DNA of 64,000 nucleotides, from NCBI RefSeq assembly GCF_006159205.1, contig NZ_CP040812.1, forward strand, positions 806,001 through 870,000. Direction: 5' to 3'. The notes under the pieces were generated by a model that was not told the DNA's origin, made no database searches, and worked only from the letters and a program-made list of their open reading frames with translations. Numbering within the stretch: the stretch's first letter is position 1; every line of letters begins with the position of its first letter. A program made the position numbers and the translations under genes. The stretch comes from Antarcticibacterium flavum. GTDB taxonomy: Bacteria; Bacteroidota; Bacteroidia; Flavobacteriales; Flavobacteriaceae. Shown here in pieces: positions 6,192-15,441 of the stretch.

Positions 6192-9155
6192 AATATGCTT
6201 TTTCCAACCTCGGGTCTCCCGCTGTTTCCTGCCTCGCTACCCACTGCACCGTAATGGAAATATACCCAAGTTCATCTACCACCCTGCCGCTGCATAAATA
6301 AATTCCTTTGGTCCTCATAGGATATTTTTGCGCCACCTGCGGGAAATGTACGGTATCAAAAATATCCCCGTCCATATCGTAAAAAGTACTAAAGTACATA
6401 TATTCCCTTTTTACCGTAGGTGTGGTTTTGGATGTTATGAGATTCCCGTAGATACGCACTTCCTTTCCTATATATCGCTTTAAATCCTTTGCCTTTACAG
6501 AAGGTTGCAAGGGATTCTTCAGCAATTCAAAATGGCTGCAAAGGGGGAAGCCCAGCAGTTCCATCTGGTCATAGGCCTCTACCAAAAAGGAATAGGAAAA
6601 TTGCGGCAGTTCAAAATCCCGGTGTTGCGGTTTGAATAAAAGCGCCTGGTTGGCGATCGCTTTGGTCTTATTCAGCTTAAAATGGGCTTTCCAGAGCAAG
6701 TGATGCTTATCCTCGCCGGTGAACCTAAAGGCATTTATCTTCAGCAGAATACTTATTTGCTCTATAGAGATGGGGACCCTGTCAATAAAATCATCCAGCG
6801 AGGTAAATTCTCCATAGAACTGCCGGTTCTCAAGGATGCGCTGCACCACTTTTGTCTCCAGTTCCTTTATATAACCAAAGCCCAGGTAAATATCCTTACC
6901 GTAGATCACATTAGGGTGATCGCTTTTATTGAGATGCGGCGCATGTACGGTCCCGCCACATTTGCGTATTTCCTGGATATAGGTCTCCACATCATAAAAT
7001 CCGCCGCCGTTGTTGAGGGCAGCCACCATGAATTCCAGCGGGAAATAGCGTTTTAAATACAGGCTCTGGTAACTTTCTACCGCATAGGAAGCAGAGTGTC
7101 CCTTGGGAAAAGCATAGCCCGCAAAGGAGGCGATCTGGTCCCACACCTCCTTCACCAGCTGCTCCGGGTGGCCTATCTTCCTGCAGTTTTCGTGAAACTT
7201 TTGTTCAATTCGTTCCATATCCTTTTGCAGGTTCTTTTTCCCGCTCATTCCCCGGCGAAGCACATCTGCATCATCAAAATCCAGATGGGCAAACTTGTGG
7301 GCTATCTTCATCACATCTTCCTGGTAGACCATTACCCCATAAGTATCTTCCATAATTTCATACATCACCGGGTGCGCCTGTTTTCGTCTTTCGGGATCCC
7401 GATGCCTTTTGATGTACTCCTCCTTCATCCCGCCACTCGAAATTCCGGGACGAATAATAGAGCTGGCAGCGACCAGGTTAAGGTAATTATCTGTTTGCAG
7501 CTTTATGAACAGGCCACGCATTGCAGGGGATTCAATATAGAAAACCCCCATACAATCTCCGGTTTTCAATAAATAATTGATCTCCGGGTCCTCTTTAAAG
7601 ACCTTGATATTCTCAATATCTTCGATATAAGCATTGGGCTGATTTTGTTTAATGATCTCAATGGAATCTGTGATCTTGGAAAGCCCCCGCTGGGCCAGGA
7701 TATCAAATTTGTGAATGCCCACATCCTCGGCAATATGCATATCTATTTGCACCGTCCTGAACCCTTTAGGCGGCAGGAAAGTACCGGCGTAGTTATTAAC
7801 AGAATCATTGAGGATCATAATTCCGCCGGAATGTACGCTAAGGTAATTGGGAAATCCTTCAATTTTCGAGCTGTAGCGTATCACCAGCTTCTCCATTTCA
7901 TCCAGATCATTATAGCTGAAATACCCGGCTGAGAGTCGGTCGATCTGTTCTTTCGGCAATCCGAAGACCTTTCCCAGTTCCCGCGCTACCGCCCTGCGTT
8001 TAAAGGTCACATAAGTTCCCATAAGGGCGGTATTCTCATATTTATCAAAAATATATTGGGTGACATCGTTACGGTCCTTCCAGGAGAAATCGATATCAAA
8101 ATCGGGCGGAGAATTACGAAAGGCGTTGATAAACCGCTCAAAGTAAAGGTCGAGTTCTATGGGGTCTACATTGGTGATGCCAAGAATATAAGCCACAACA
8201 GAGTTGGCACCACTCCCCGTCCTATGTAAGGAAAATTCCTTGACCGGGCATACTCCACGATATCCAGGTTAATAAGAAAATAAGACACGAACCCCAGGCT
8301 AATAATAGCGTCCAGCTCCTTCTCAATCCTGTGCAGCACATTTTGTCCTGCTTCAGGATACCGCCGCGGGATCCTTTCATAGGTAAGCCGGCGCAGTTGC
8401 TGCTCATCTGCCTGTTGATCATTTCCAAAAATCTGCAGATTGCGGTTAACAGAATCTTTCCCAAAAGGGAATTCCACTTTACAATTCTGGATAATAGCTT
8501 CAGTATTTTCCAGGACAAAAGGATAATCTTCAAAAGCGGTTGCAATTGCTTCCGGAGCTATCATTTGCTGCGAGTAATCTCCCTGCTCGGTTTTCGGAAG
8601 CTGACTAAGCAGGATATTATTATCAATAGCCCTTAACAGCCGGTGCGCATTATAATCATTTTTATTGCGGAAGCTGACTGTTTGCAGCAGCACGAGCTTA
8701 TTGGTAAACCTGAGATATTTTGAAAATTTCAGCTTCCTTAGGCTCTCTACGGAAACGCCTATAAATTCATTCTCGCTGAAGGTGGTCCTCTTCTGAAGCT
8801 CCATCTGCTCCAGCGGATAAATAAAATAGCAGTCCTCCAATGGCGGGGCGGTATTTTTGAAGTTTTTTTGCTGGTGCAGGTAGGCAGATAAATGCTCATT
8901 CAGTTTCCTGAAACCATCATTATTTCGCGCCAGTCCTACATACTGCTGCTGCGCCCCATTGCGAAAATCTATGCCCACCAGCGGCTTTATCCCATATTCA
9001 GGAGCCATCTTCAACAGGTTCATACAGGCAGAAGTATTATTGATATCTGTAAGCGCCAGTGCCTTCACTTCAAACTTTTGCGCCAACCCGCACAGCGCCT
9101 CCACAGAGAAGGTCCCGTAGCGTAAGGAGTAGTATGTGTGGCAGTTGAGGAACAT
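6190..9155 (-). pseudogene. dnaE: DNA polymerase III alpha-type polymerase (DnaE/ImuC-like), single frameshift
   Basis: The two halves are in different frames: 9155-8166 (PHP domain and start of the palm) and 8196-6190 (rest of palm, fingers, OB fold). They join at GRG|SGANSVVAYILG. The run GACGGGG before AGT lacks one base at about 8215-8218; restoring it gives a continuous protein of about 988 residues. The catalytic palm motif PDFDIDF is in the second half. The PHP site is degenerate (HTYYSLRYG, LTDINN), as expected for a polymerase without proofreading. At about 1000 residues, and next to dinB, it resembles the damage-tolerance DnaE2/ImuC type rather than the replicative enzyme. The shift may be a sequencing error in a G-run, a true loss, or recoding. 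Confidence 0.85.
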
Positions 9156-9193
9156 GTTTTTGTGTTTCGTTTTGTTGTAGATTTTGTCTTCGA

Positions 9194-9508
9194 GAGTCTA
9201 GAGGCTAGAGTCTGGAATCTGGACTGGTTTATCGTAGCGAGTTTGTTTTTTCTTTAACCAGTATATTTCTCCTATAGAGTCTAGAGGCTGGAGTCTAGAA
9301 CCTGGACTTTTTTATCGTAGCGAGTATATTTTTTCTTTAACCTGTACACTTTTATATCGTAGCCTGCCAAATTCTTCTTTAACCTGACTAGAGTTAGGAT
9401 TCCAGACTGTTAATCGATACCCTGTATATTTCTTCTAAAGTGTCTAGACTCTAGATTCTAGATTCCAGACTCTCATTTTTGACTCTAGACTCTAGACTCC
9501 AGACTCTT
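9194..9508. mobile_element. Inverted heptamer arrays between dinB and dnaE (locus D)
   Basis: The left arrays at 9194-9224 and 9277-9307 read GAGTCTA/GAGGCTA/GAATCTG on the plus strand. The right array at 9442-9508 reads GAGTCTA/GAGTCTG on the minus strand. They therefore face each other. The first two arrays belong to an imperfect 83-bp tandem duplication that also repeats TTTATCGTAGCGAGT and TTTCTTTAACC. A third ATCGTAGCC...CTTTAACC fragment follows near 9355. The right array ends 4 bp from the dinB stop codon. No ORF of S23 type lies inside. It splits what looks like a dinB-dnaE operon and fills the 356-bp gap. Confidence 0.45.
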
Positions 9509-9511
9509 TTT

Positions 9512-10726
9512 TTACTGGTGTCTATGCGCCAGCACCACCGGCGGCTCGCCGTTAAAGGGGTTTGTGCCGCGGCCTACACTGGTGCCGCCGTAGGTGGACG
9601 CCCGCACCACGCTGTGTTCTCCAAACCGGTTCCTTATCCTGTCCAGGGAATTATAAAGCCCCAGCATTTTTTCAGAATCATCAAAAAGATTGATCTGATA
9701 ATGTCCGCCTACAAGACCGGAATATTTTATCCCTATGAGCCTTATAAGCAGTCGGCGGGTGTAGAGTTGTTTAAAAAGTTCCTCTACCCGGGAGATAAGA
9801 ACATGATCTGCACTGGTGTAAGGGATCTTGGCCTGCTTGGAACAGGTATGAAAATCTGAATACCGAATTTTCACGCTTACCACCGAGGTGAGCTTATCTC
9901 CCCGCCGCAGCTGGTAAGCCAGGTTCTCTGCCATTCCCACCAGGGTTGCCTGCAATTGCTGCATATTGGTGGTATCCCGGTTAAAAGTACGCTCGGCCGA
10001 TATGGATTTGCGCTCGTGAAACGGGATAATGGGAGTATCATCAATCCCGTTGGCTCTTTTCCAGATGATCCTGCCGTTCTTTCCCAGCACGGTTTCCAGC
10101 ATCTCCACCGGCATTTGCTGCAGGGTCTCAATTTTTCGGATCCCAAGGCTCAGCAATTTTTGAAAGGTCTTGTTGCCTATCATCGGGATCTTATTGGCAG
10201 AGAGCGGCGCCAGGAAAGATTTCTCCTCCCCGTTATTGATATAAAGCTCATTATTGGGCTTTGCCTCGCCCGTCGCTATTTTGGAAACGATCTTATTTTG
10301 TGATAATCCAAAGGAAATGGGCAGCCTGGTCTCCTTTATAATAGTTTGCCGCAGCTCATGGGCAAACTGTTTTATTCCAAAGAATTTATCCATCCCCGTG
10401 AGATCTGCATAAAACTCATCTATACTGGCTTTTTCAAAAGCCGGCACCCTGCTCTTGATAATTTCTGTCACCTCGTGGGAGAATTTGGTGTAGACCGAGG
10501 AATCCCCTTTTATCACCGTGGCATGCGGACATAGCTGCCGGGCGACTTTCATAGACATGCCGGAGTGTACACCAAACTTTCGGGTCTCATAACTGCAGGC
10601 AGAGACCACCCCCCGGTCTCCAATTCCGCCCACTATAAGAGGCTTATCCTGCAGGCGGGAATCCAGGCGCCGCTCTGCCGAAACAAAAAAAGTATCAAGG
10701 TCCAGATGTATGATCGATTTGTTCAT
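9512..10726 (-). CDS. dinB: Y-family DNA polymerase IV (DinB)
   Basis: 404 residues, a complete translesion polymerase acting in the cytosol on damaged templates. The N-terminus IIHLDLDTFFVSAE holds the first catalytic aspartate (Asp9), and SIDEFYAD (about 101-108) holds the second acidic pair. The little-finger domain follows from about 240. The catalytic core is full, although the extreme C-terminus has a divergent tail (STYGGTSVGRGTNPF) rather than a canonical clamp-binding motif. It lies upstream of the dnaE-like gene on the same strand, separated by repeat DNA. The pairing recalls SOS mutagenesis cassettes. No LexA box is recognised. Confidence 0.95.
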   Translation of the reverse strand: MNKSIIHLDLDTFFVSAERRLDSRLQDKPLIVGGIGDRGVVSACSYETRKFGVHSGMSMKVARQLCPHATVIKGDSSVYTKFSHEVTEIIKSRVPAFEKASIDEFYADLTGMDKFFGIKQFAHELRQTIIKETRLPISFGLSQNKIVSKIATGEAKPNNELYINNGEEKSFLAPLSANKIPMIGNKTFQKLLSLGIRKIETLQQMPVEMLETVLGKNGRIIWKRANGIDDTPIIPFHERKSISAERTFNRDTTNMQQLQATLVGMAENLAYQLRRGDKLTSVVSVKIRYSDFHTCSKQAKIPYTSADHVLISRVEELFKQLYTRRLLIRLIGIKYSGLVGGHYQINLFDDSEKMLGLYNSLDRIRNRFGEHSVVRASTYGGTSVGRGTNPFNGEPPVVLAHRHQ

Positions 10727-10849
10727 AAAATTCGGAATAAATCCTAATTATTGGATTTTTTCCAAATTTATGGAAAGATTCTAATTCAGAAAAAGAATTA
10801 ACACTAAGAATCTGCTAAAAATTTAAACCGCTCAAAATGAGCCATATAT

Positions 10850-10880
10850 AAAAAAATCCTCCTGAGATATCAAGAGGACT
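10850..10880 (-). terminator. Probable rho-independent terminator
   Basis: Minus-strand hairpin TCCTC...GAGGA with a 12-base loop, followed by an uninterrupted T run on the minus strand. It separates the DUF4136 gene from dinB. Confidence 0.6.
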
Positions 10881-10908
10881 ATAAAAAGGGAGGAAAAATA
10901 AATATCGT

Positions 10909-11502
10909 TTATTCATTAAGAGGGTATTGCTCAAAAATATCATCTACCATTTCCTGAATAGCGGCCGTATTGCCTTGTGTGTAAATATTATCTGAGGCTA
11001 TCCCCTTCCATACTGTTTCGCGGGTCTCTCTGTCAACAAAATTTATCACCAGTGTTCCTTCCTGATACTGGTAGGTATCTGTATCATATCCAACCACCCT
11101 GTTATAACTAGCAAACCCCCGGTAATAATAAGGACTATAAAAAGGACTTACTGTGGTAACACCAGATGTATAAGGATAACCCGCATAAACCGGCTGCGTC
11201 CTGGACCGGGTTTGGGTATCTACCGCCGTACTTACCAGCACCAGTAGATCTGGATTGTCACGATTTACAGTATAACCCGCTTCTCTCATATTAGAATTAA
11301 TAGTTTCTATAATTGCGGTATTCACCTGTTCATCATTATAATTTCTTCCTTCAACCTCTGGGGAAGTATTAGGTAAATAAGCAAAGCTGTTATAATTGCT
11401 TAGATCCTTATTTGTAGTTTTAGTAGTACGCACGTTGCTCCCACCGCAACCAATTAAAAAAATAAAAGAGAAATAAAAAACGAGTTTAAAATAATACTTC
11501 AT
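10909..11502 (-). CDS. DUF4136 family lipoprotein
   Basis: 197 residues with a lipoprotein signal (FSFIFLIGCGG, Cys19), so it is membrane-anchored after export. The body matches the DUF4136 pattern: an early NYNSFAYLPN segment, a helical stretch with NTAIIETINSNMREAGY, a Tyr/Pro-rich middle (PVYAGYPYTSG to YYYRGF), then EGTLVINFVDRETRETVWKG near the end. The function of the family is not established. It is probably an envelope component. It is monocistronic, with its own terminator downstream and an AT-rich promoter region upstream. Confidence 0.85.
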   Translation of the reverse strand: MKYYFKLVFYFSFIFLIGCGGSNVRTTKTTNKDLSNYNSFAYLPNTSPEVEGRNYNDEQVNTAIIETINSNMREAGYTVNRDNPDLLVLVSTAVDTQTRSRTQPVYAGYPYTSGVTTVSPFYSPYYYRGFASYNRVVGYDTDTYQYQEGTLVINFVDRETRETVWKGIASDNIYTQGNTAAIQEMVDDIFEQYPLNE

Positions 11503-11881
11503 AACAATTTGATTTTTAGTTTCTTATAAATTAAGCAAAGATTTTTTTAAAGCCATCTACGAAGCAATTTTTAAATTAGCTTTAACTAAAAGCCGACTAT
11601 TTTAAGAAATTTTGAAAAATTGTTCTGCTGAATCTGCCTGTTGTCCTCTAATATTTTCCAGGGAAATAAGATGATACAAAAGAGAGGATCTTTTTAGTTT
11701 GTGAAGAAGTTGCCCGTATTGCAGAATTAGAAAACTATTTCCTTATTGTGGGTTATAAACTATTCTAATATTCACAGCACAAATAATACTTTAGTAAAAT
11801 ACCATATCTTTTTTTAAAAATTAGATTTGAAATACCCCGTTAAATTGCTATTTTGCAAGGAATATCTTATTTAACAACCTC
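11503..11881. other. Intergenic region between divergent genes
   Basis: 379 bp of AT-rich sequence between the DUF4136 lipoprotein and the acyl-CoA ligase. I see no ORF with family resemblance, no repeat and no clear hairpin. It must contain two divergent promoters, but no exact TAnnTTTG element stands out. Confidence 0.6.
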
Positions 11882-13657
11882 ATGATCGAAATAAAAAGAC
11901 TTTTTGATTTTCCGTATTACCAACTTGAAAATCACCCCCTGGAAAAAGCGCTGGGAACAAAATATAATGGTACCTGGGAAACCCTATCTACCCGGCAATA
12001 TATAGATAAGGCCAATGCGATGAGCAGGGGCCTGTTAAGACTGGGGGTACTTCCTAATGAGAAAATAGCGGTGATCTCCTCTTCAAACAGGACAGAGTGG
12101 AATATCCTGGATATTGGGGTGTTACAACTGGGAGCCCAAAATGTACCTATCTATCCAACTATTTCTGAAGAGGATTATGAATATGTGATCAATCACAGTG
12201 AGGCTACTTACTGTTTTGTATCTGATACTGAGGTGCTGGAAAAACTTAATTCAATAAAACATAATACCAAGCTTAAGGAGGTATACTGCTTTGATGAGAT
12301 CGAAGGCTGCAAGAACTGGAAAGAAGTACTGGAGCTGGGTGAGGATAAGAGTAACCAGGATGAGGTCGAGCAATTAAAGAAAGCTGTACAACCAGATGAC
12401 CTTGCTACTCTTATATACACATCTGGAACTACCGGAAGGCCTAAAGGAGTGATGCTCACCCATGATAATATTGTGAGCAATGTATTGGGGAGTTCTACCA
12501 GGGTACCATTTGAATTTGGATCTTATACGGCACTGAGTTTCCTGCCGGTATGCCATATCTTTGAAAGAATGATCCTTTATCTATACCAGTATTACAGTGT
12601 CTCAGTTTATTTTGCAGAGTCTATAGAAAAGATAAGCGACAACCTTAAGGAAGTAAAACCACATGTGATCACGGCTGTTCCACGATTACTGGAGAAGGTA
12701 TATGACAAGATAATCGCCAAAGGATCTACCGTAGGCGGGGTAAAACAAAAACTTTTCTTCTGGGCAGTGGAATTAGGACTGGAATATGAACCCTATGGTG
12801 CAAACGGCTGGTGGTATGAAACAAGATTAAGCCTTGCCAGAAAATTGATCTTTTCAAAATGGAAAGAAGGCCTGGGTGGGAATATTGAGTTAATAGTATC
12901 TGGTAGTGCTGCCTTGCAGCCAAGACTCGCAAGGGTATTTGCCGCGGCAGACATACCGGTAATGGAAGGTTATGGCCTTACCGAAACTTCGCCTGTAATA
13001 GCTGTTAATGACCAGCGGAACCATGGTTTTAAGATTGGTACAGTAGGAAAAGTGATAGACAGGGTTGAAGTGAAGATAGCTGAAGATGGAGAGATCCTTA
13101 CCAAAGGCCCGAACCTTATGAAAGGCTATTATAAAGAGCCGGATAAAACAAAAGAAGCCATCAATGAAGATGGGTATTTCCATACCGGCGATATTGGGGA
13201 GATAGACAGTGAAGGCTTCCTGAAGATCACCGACAGGAAGAAGGAAATGTTCAAAACCTCTGGAGGGAAATATGTAGCACCACAGATCATTGAGAACACC
13301 ATGAAGCAATCCCGTTTCATTGAGCAGATCATGGTTATAGGAGAAGGAGAAAGAATGCCTGCAGCATTTATACAACCAAACTTTGAGTTTGTAGAGGAAT
13401 GGGCAAAACGAAAAAACCTTGATGTAGGATCTACTCCGGCAGAAATTAGCAAGCATCCTGAAGTGATCGCGCGTATACAGGAAGAGGTAGATTTCTATAA
13501 TGCCAAATTTGGGAACTGGGAAAAAGTCAAAAAGTTTGAACTCACTCCAGATGTGTGGAGCATAGAGGGCGAGCACCTGACTCCAACAATGAAACTAAAA
13601 CGAAGAAATATCAAGAAATTATACGAGAATCTTTATAATAATATTTATAACTCGTAA
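11882..13657 (+). CDS. Long-chain fatty acid-CoA ligase (AMP-forming)
   Basis: 591 residues, of the eukaryote-like FAA/ACSL subgroup of the ANL superfamily. It activates long-chain fatty acids to acyl-CoA at the membrane surface. The P-loop LIYTSGTTGRPKGV lies at about 177-190, GYGLTETSP at about 363-371 and the hinge motif DRKKEMFKTSGGKYVAP at about 455-471. The C-terminal lysine region LKRRNIKKLY is present. It supplies substrate to the beta-oxidation operon 6 kb downstream, although lipoprotein and sugar genes intervene. A strong terminator follows. Confidence 0.95.
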   Translation: MIEIKRLFDFPYYQLENHPLEKALGTKYNGTWETLSTRQYIDKANAMSRGLLRLGVLPNEKIAVISSSNRTEWNILDIGVLQLGAQNVPIYPTISEEDYEYVINHSEATYCFVSDTEVLEKLNSIKHNTKLKEVYCFDEIEGCKNWKEVLELGEDKSNQDEVEQLKKAVQPDDLATLIYTSGTTGRPKGVMLTHDNIVSNVLGSSTRVPFEFGSYTALSFLPVCHIFERMILYLYQYYSVSVYFAESIEKISDNLKEVKPHVITAVPRLLEKVYDKIIAKGSTVGGVKQKLFFWAVELGLEYEPYGANGWWYETRLSLARKLIFSKWKEGLGGNIELIVSGSAALQPRLARVFAAADIPVMEGYGLTETSPVIAVNDQRNHGFKIGTVGKVIDRVEVKIAEDGEILTKGPNLMKGYYKEPDKTKEAINEDGYFHTGDIGEIDSEGFLKITDRKKEMFKTSGGKYVAPQIIENTMKQSRFIEQIMVIGEGERMPAAFIQPNFEFVEEWAKRKNLDVGSTPAEISKHPEVIARIQEEVDFYNAKFGNWEKVKKFELTPDVWSIEGEHLTPTMKLKRRNIKKLYENLYNNIYNS

Positions 13658-13675
13658 AATTTCATATTTTTTAGG

Positions 13676-13704
13676 AATGCCCGGGAATTATTTCCGGGCA
13701 TTTT
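13676..13704 (+). terminator. Rho-independent terminator
   Basis: GC-rich stem AATGCCCGGGAA/TTTCCGGGCATT with a 3-base loop followed by TTTT, right after the acyl-CoA ligase gene. Confidence 0.85.
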
Positions 13705-13762
13705 CATTTATAATAGGGACCAGGGTAGAGAGAAAAAAATTATCGCTTACAAGTTCGCTCAC

Positions 13763-13788
13763 GCAACCTTTTGAATTTATAGGATCAT
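13763..13788 (+). promoter_or_regulatory. Candidate ECF-type promoter, copy 1
   Basis: GCAACCTTTT, 12 bp, then TCAT, 41 bp before the lipoprotein start at 13829. Identical 10-mer, spacing and TCAT recur at 14767-14792 before the paralogue. Confidence 0.4.
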
Positions 13789-13828
13789 AATGGTATAAGG
13801 ATCTCCCTTTTTTATTTAAGTTCCATCT

Positions 13829-14290
13829 ATGAAAAATTGCCTTTTGACATTTCTGTTCGCAATAAGTTTGATATCATGTAATTCTAATGATGATGAAATT
13901 GACTGCAGCCTCATTGATATCGCTCCGCAATTATTCTATATGGAATATATAGATGAAGACGGCAATAATCTACTTGACAATGGCACATACGATCGCGAGG
14001 AGATAGAAGTAACCCTGGGAGGTGTTGTAATGGGAGAGGTTTACACCCATCCTGAAAAATCTTTTTTAGTCATTTATGAATATGGCCAATTGCAGAATAA
14101 CGAAAATGATTATATAATAAATTTAAGTTCCACGGAAACCGATATTATGCAATTGGAATATTCTCAAAAATCAGGCATTTGCGGCACATTTATTTATACG
14201 GTGGAAAAGGCTATTTACAATGGAGAAGAAATGGAACTGGAAACATATTTGGGAAATGAAAAAATTACTGTACTTAAAACCAATCTGTAA
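13829..14290 (+). CDS. Hypothetical lipoprotein, paralogue of 14830-15279
   Basis: 153 residues with a lipoprotein signal MKNCLLTFLFAISLISCNS (Cys17), so it is likely anchored in the envelope. Downstream is a single small beta-rich domain opening with DEIDC, then LFYMEYIDEDGNNLL and later FIYTVEKAIYNGEE. The same framework appears in the gene at 14830: LFYLEIIDSDGNNLL and KIYTVQNVIYNDEE. Two paired cysteines (DEIDCS and SGICGT) could form a disulphide. Function is unknown. Both copies sit behind the same putative promoter motif. The tandem copies arose by duplication with a third unrelated lipoprotein between them. Confidence 0.75.
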   Translation: MKNCLLTFLFAISLISCNSNDDEIDCSLIDIAPQLFYMEYIDEDGNNLLDNGTYDREEIEVTLGGVVMGEVYTHPEKSFLVIYEYGQLQNNENDYIINLSSTETDIMQLEYSQKSGICGTFIYTVEKAIYNGEEMELETYLGNEKITVLKTNL

Positions 14291-14344
14291 ACTAGTAGCC
14301 GGATCTCACTCTATTTCAACCGAAATTAAATTTAAAAGAACACT

Positions 14345-14659
14345 ATGAACAAATTTAAAAACCTGCTATTTATTCTCATCCTATTGCCGTTTGCTGCAGG
14401 CTGCGAAACAGACACAGAAGTATCTAACACGGGGCTTGCTGCCAAAATATATTACACCCCAGCCTGTGCGACCATAAATGGATATTTAACCCTGGATTCT
14501 AATGTAAAAACCTATGTTTTTCAGCACGAAATTGATGAAAAATTCCAGGAGTCGGGACTTGAGGTTTTTGTGGATTTTCAATTAGAAGAACAAAGACCTT
14601 TAACAGCAGAATGCACACAGGCAGAGATCATTAAAATCACTTCTATTCGAGAGAGATAA
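14345..14659 (+). CDS. Small hypothetical lipoprotein
   Basis: 104 residues; signal MNKFKNLLFILILLPFAAGCE with a lipobox AAGC (Cys20). The mature part is about 84 residues with two further cysteines (TPACATING and TAECTQAE) that may pair. It has a central beta region around TYVFQHEIDEKFQESGLEVFVDFQLEE. No family is recognised. It lies 54 bp after the first DEIDC lipoprotein and is probably on the same transcript. Confidence 0.7.
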   Translation: MNKFKNLLFILILLPFAAGCETDTEVSNTGLAAKIYYTPACATINGYLTLDSNVKTYVFQHEIDEKFQESGLEVFVDFQLEEQRPLTAECTQAEIIKITSIRER

Positions 14660-14766
14660 AAGTAGAAGATCTATTGAACCCTCACCTTTTACTCCCTAAC
14701 CTTTCCCTGTTCTTGTACTGCAGAAAATCAATGCTGGCCATATTCGTTTCGGGATTTTTCCTTCGC

Positions 14767-14792
14767 GCAACCTTTTAAGAAGTTGGGGTCAT
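14767..14792 (+). promoter_or_regulatory. Candidate ECF-type promoter, copy 2
   Basis: GCAACCTTTT, exactly 12 bp, then TCAT. It has the same layout as 13763-13788, 38 bp before the start at 14830. Confidence 0.4.
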
Positions 14793-14829
14793 CTATTAAA
14801 AGAGCCATTTTCGCACCTAAATTAAATCT

Positions 14830-15279
14830 ATGAGATCTTATCTTTTTACTTTCTTGTTTGCTTTAAGCTTAATATCCTGTAGTTCTACAGATGAGGAAAT
14901 TGATTGTTCCGCACAATTATTTCCCGTAAACCTATTTTATTTGGAAATTATTGATAGTGATGGCAATAATTTACTTTCCAACCAAACCTATGATCCGGAA
15001 CAAATAGAAGTTACTTTTAACAATGTGGTGGTTAGTACCGTTCAACAGGTAGATGATGACACCTTCATAATAGTATTCTTCAACGGGATACAAAGTGCTT
15101 CCCCGGTGAATTTGCGGGTAACACTTGGTGAAGATGAAATTGATGAAATGCAACTGGCATTTACAGTTGAAGAATTGCCTTGCAGGAAAATTTATACAGT
15201 TCAAAATGTTATCTATAATGATGAGGAGCTGGAGGTCCAAACTGAAGGCGACGACCAAAAAGTCACTATTGTAAAATAG
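14830..15279 (+). CDS. Hypothetical lipoprotein, paralogue of 13829-14290
   Basis: 149 residues; lipoprotein signal MRSYLFTFLFALSLISCSS (Cys17). The body is colinear with the product of 13829-14290: EEIDC near the start, LFYLEIIDSDGNNLL, YDPEQIEVTFNNVVV, MQLAFTVEELPCRKIYTV and a final KVTIVK. This indicates a tandem duplication with considerable divergence. Conserved cysteines (EEIDCS and ELPCRK) may form a disulphide. Function is unknown; envelope location is inferred from the signal. Confidence 0.75.
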   Translation: MRSYLFTFLFALSLISCSSTDEEIDCSAQLFPVNLFYLEIIDSDGNNLLSNQTYDPEQIEVTFNNVVVSTVQQVDDDTFIIVFFNGIQSASPVNLRVTLGEDEIDEMQLAFTVEELPCRKIYTVQNVIYNDEELEVQTEGDDQKVTIVK

Positions 15280-15407
15280 AGAAATACCTCTTCAAAAAAA
15301 TAAGTGTAATAACACCCGCATTTGAATAAGGTATTTACACCGGGTAAATATTTTTAATAACATACATTTTTTTATGATTGCTTAGCCCCAGGCAGAAACC
15401 TTATTAG

Positions 15408-15415
15408 TATTTTTG
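15408..15415 (+). promoter_or_regulatory. Candidate -7 element TATTTTTG
   Basis: Exact match to the Bacteroidota -7 consensus TAnnTTTG, 26 bp before the aldo/keto reductase start. No matching -33 element is evident. Confidence 0.35.
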
Positions 15416-15441
15416 AAGGTCTATTTTTCAAACCAAATAAA

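Noticed and set aside
5948..6244. ORF on the minus strand with KKQET-type heptad peptide
   Set aside because: It is a translation of the heptamer array at 6066-6191 and the dnaE 3' end; no independent evidence of a gene.
6682..9125. Plus-strand ORFs across the polymerase gene
   Set aside because: They are antisense to conserved DnaE motifs such as PDFDIDF and have no family resemblance.
11640..11765. Short open stretch before the acyl-CoA ligase
   Set aside because: About 30 codons without a start and with no family resemblance.
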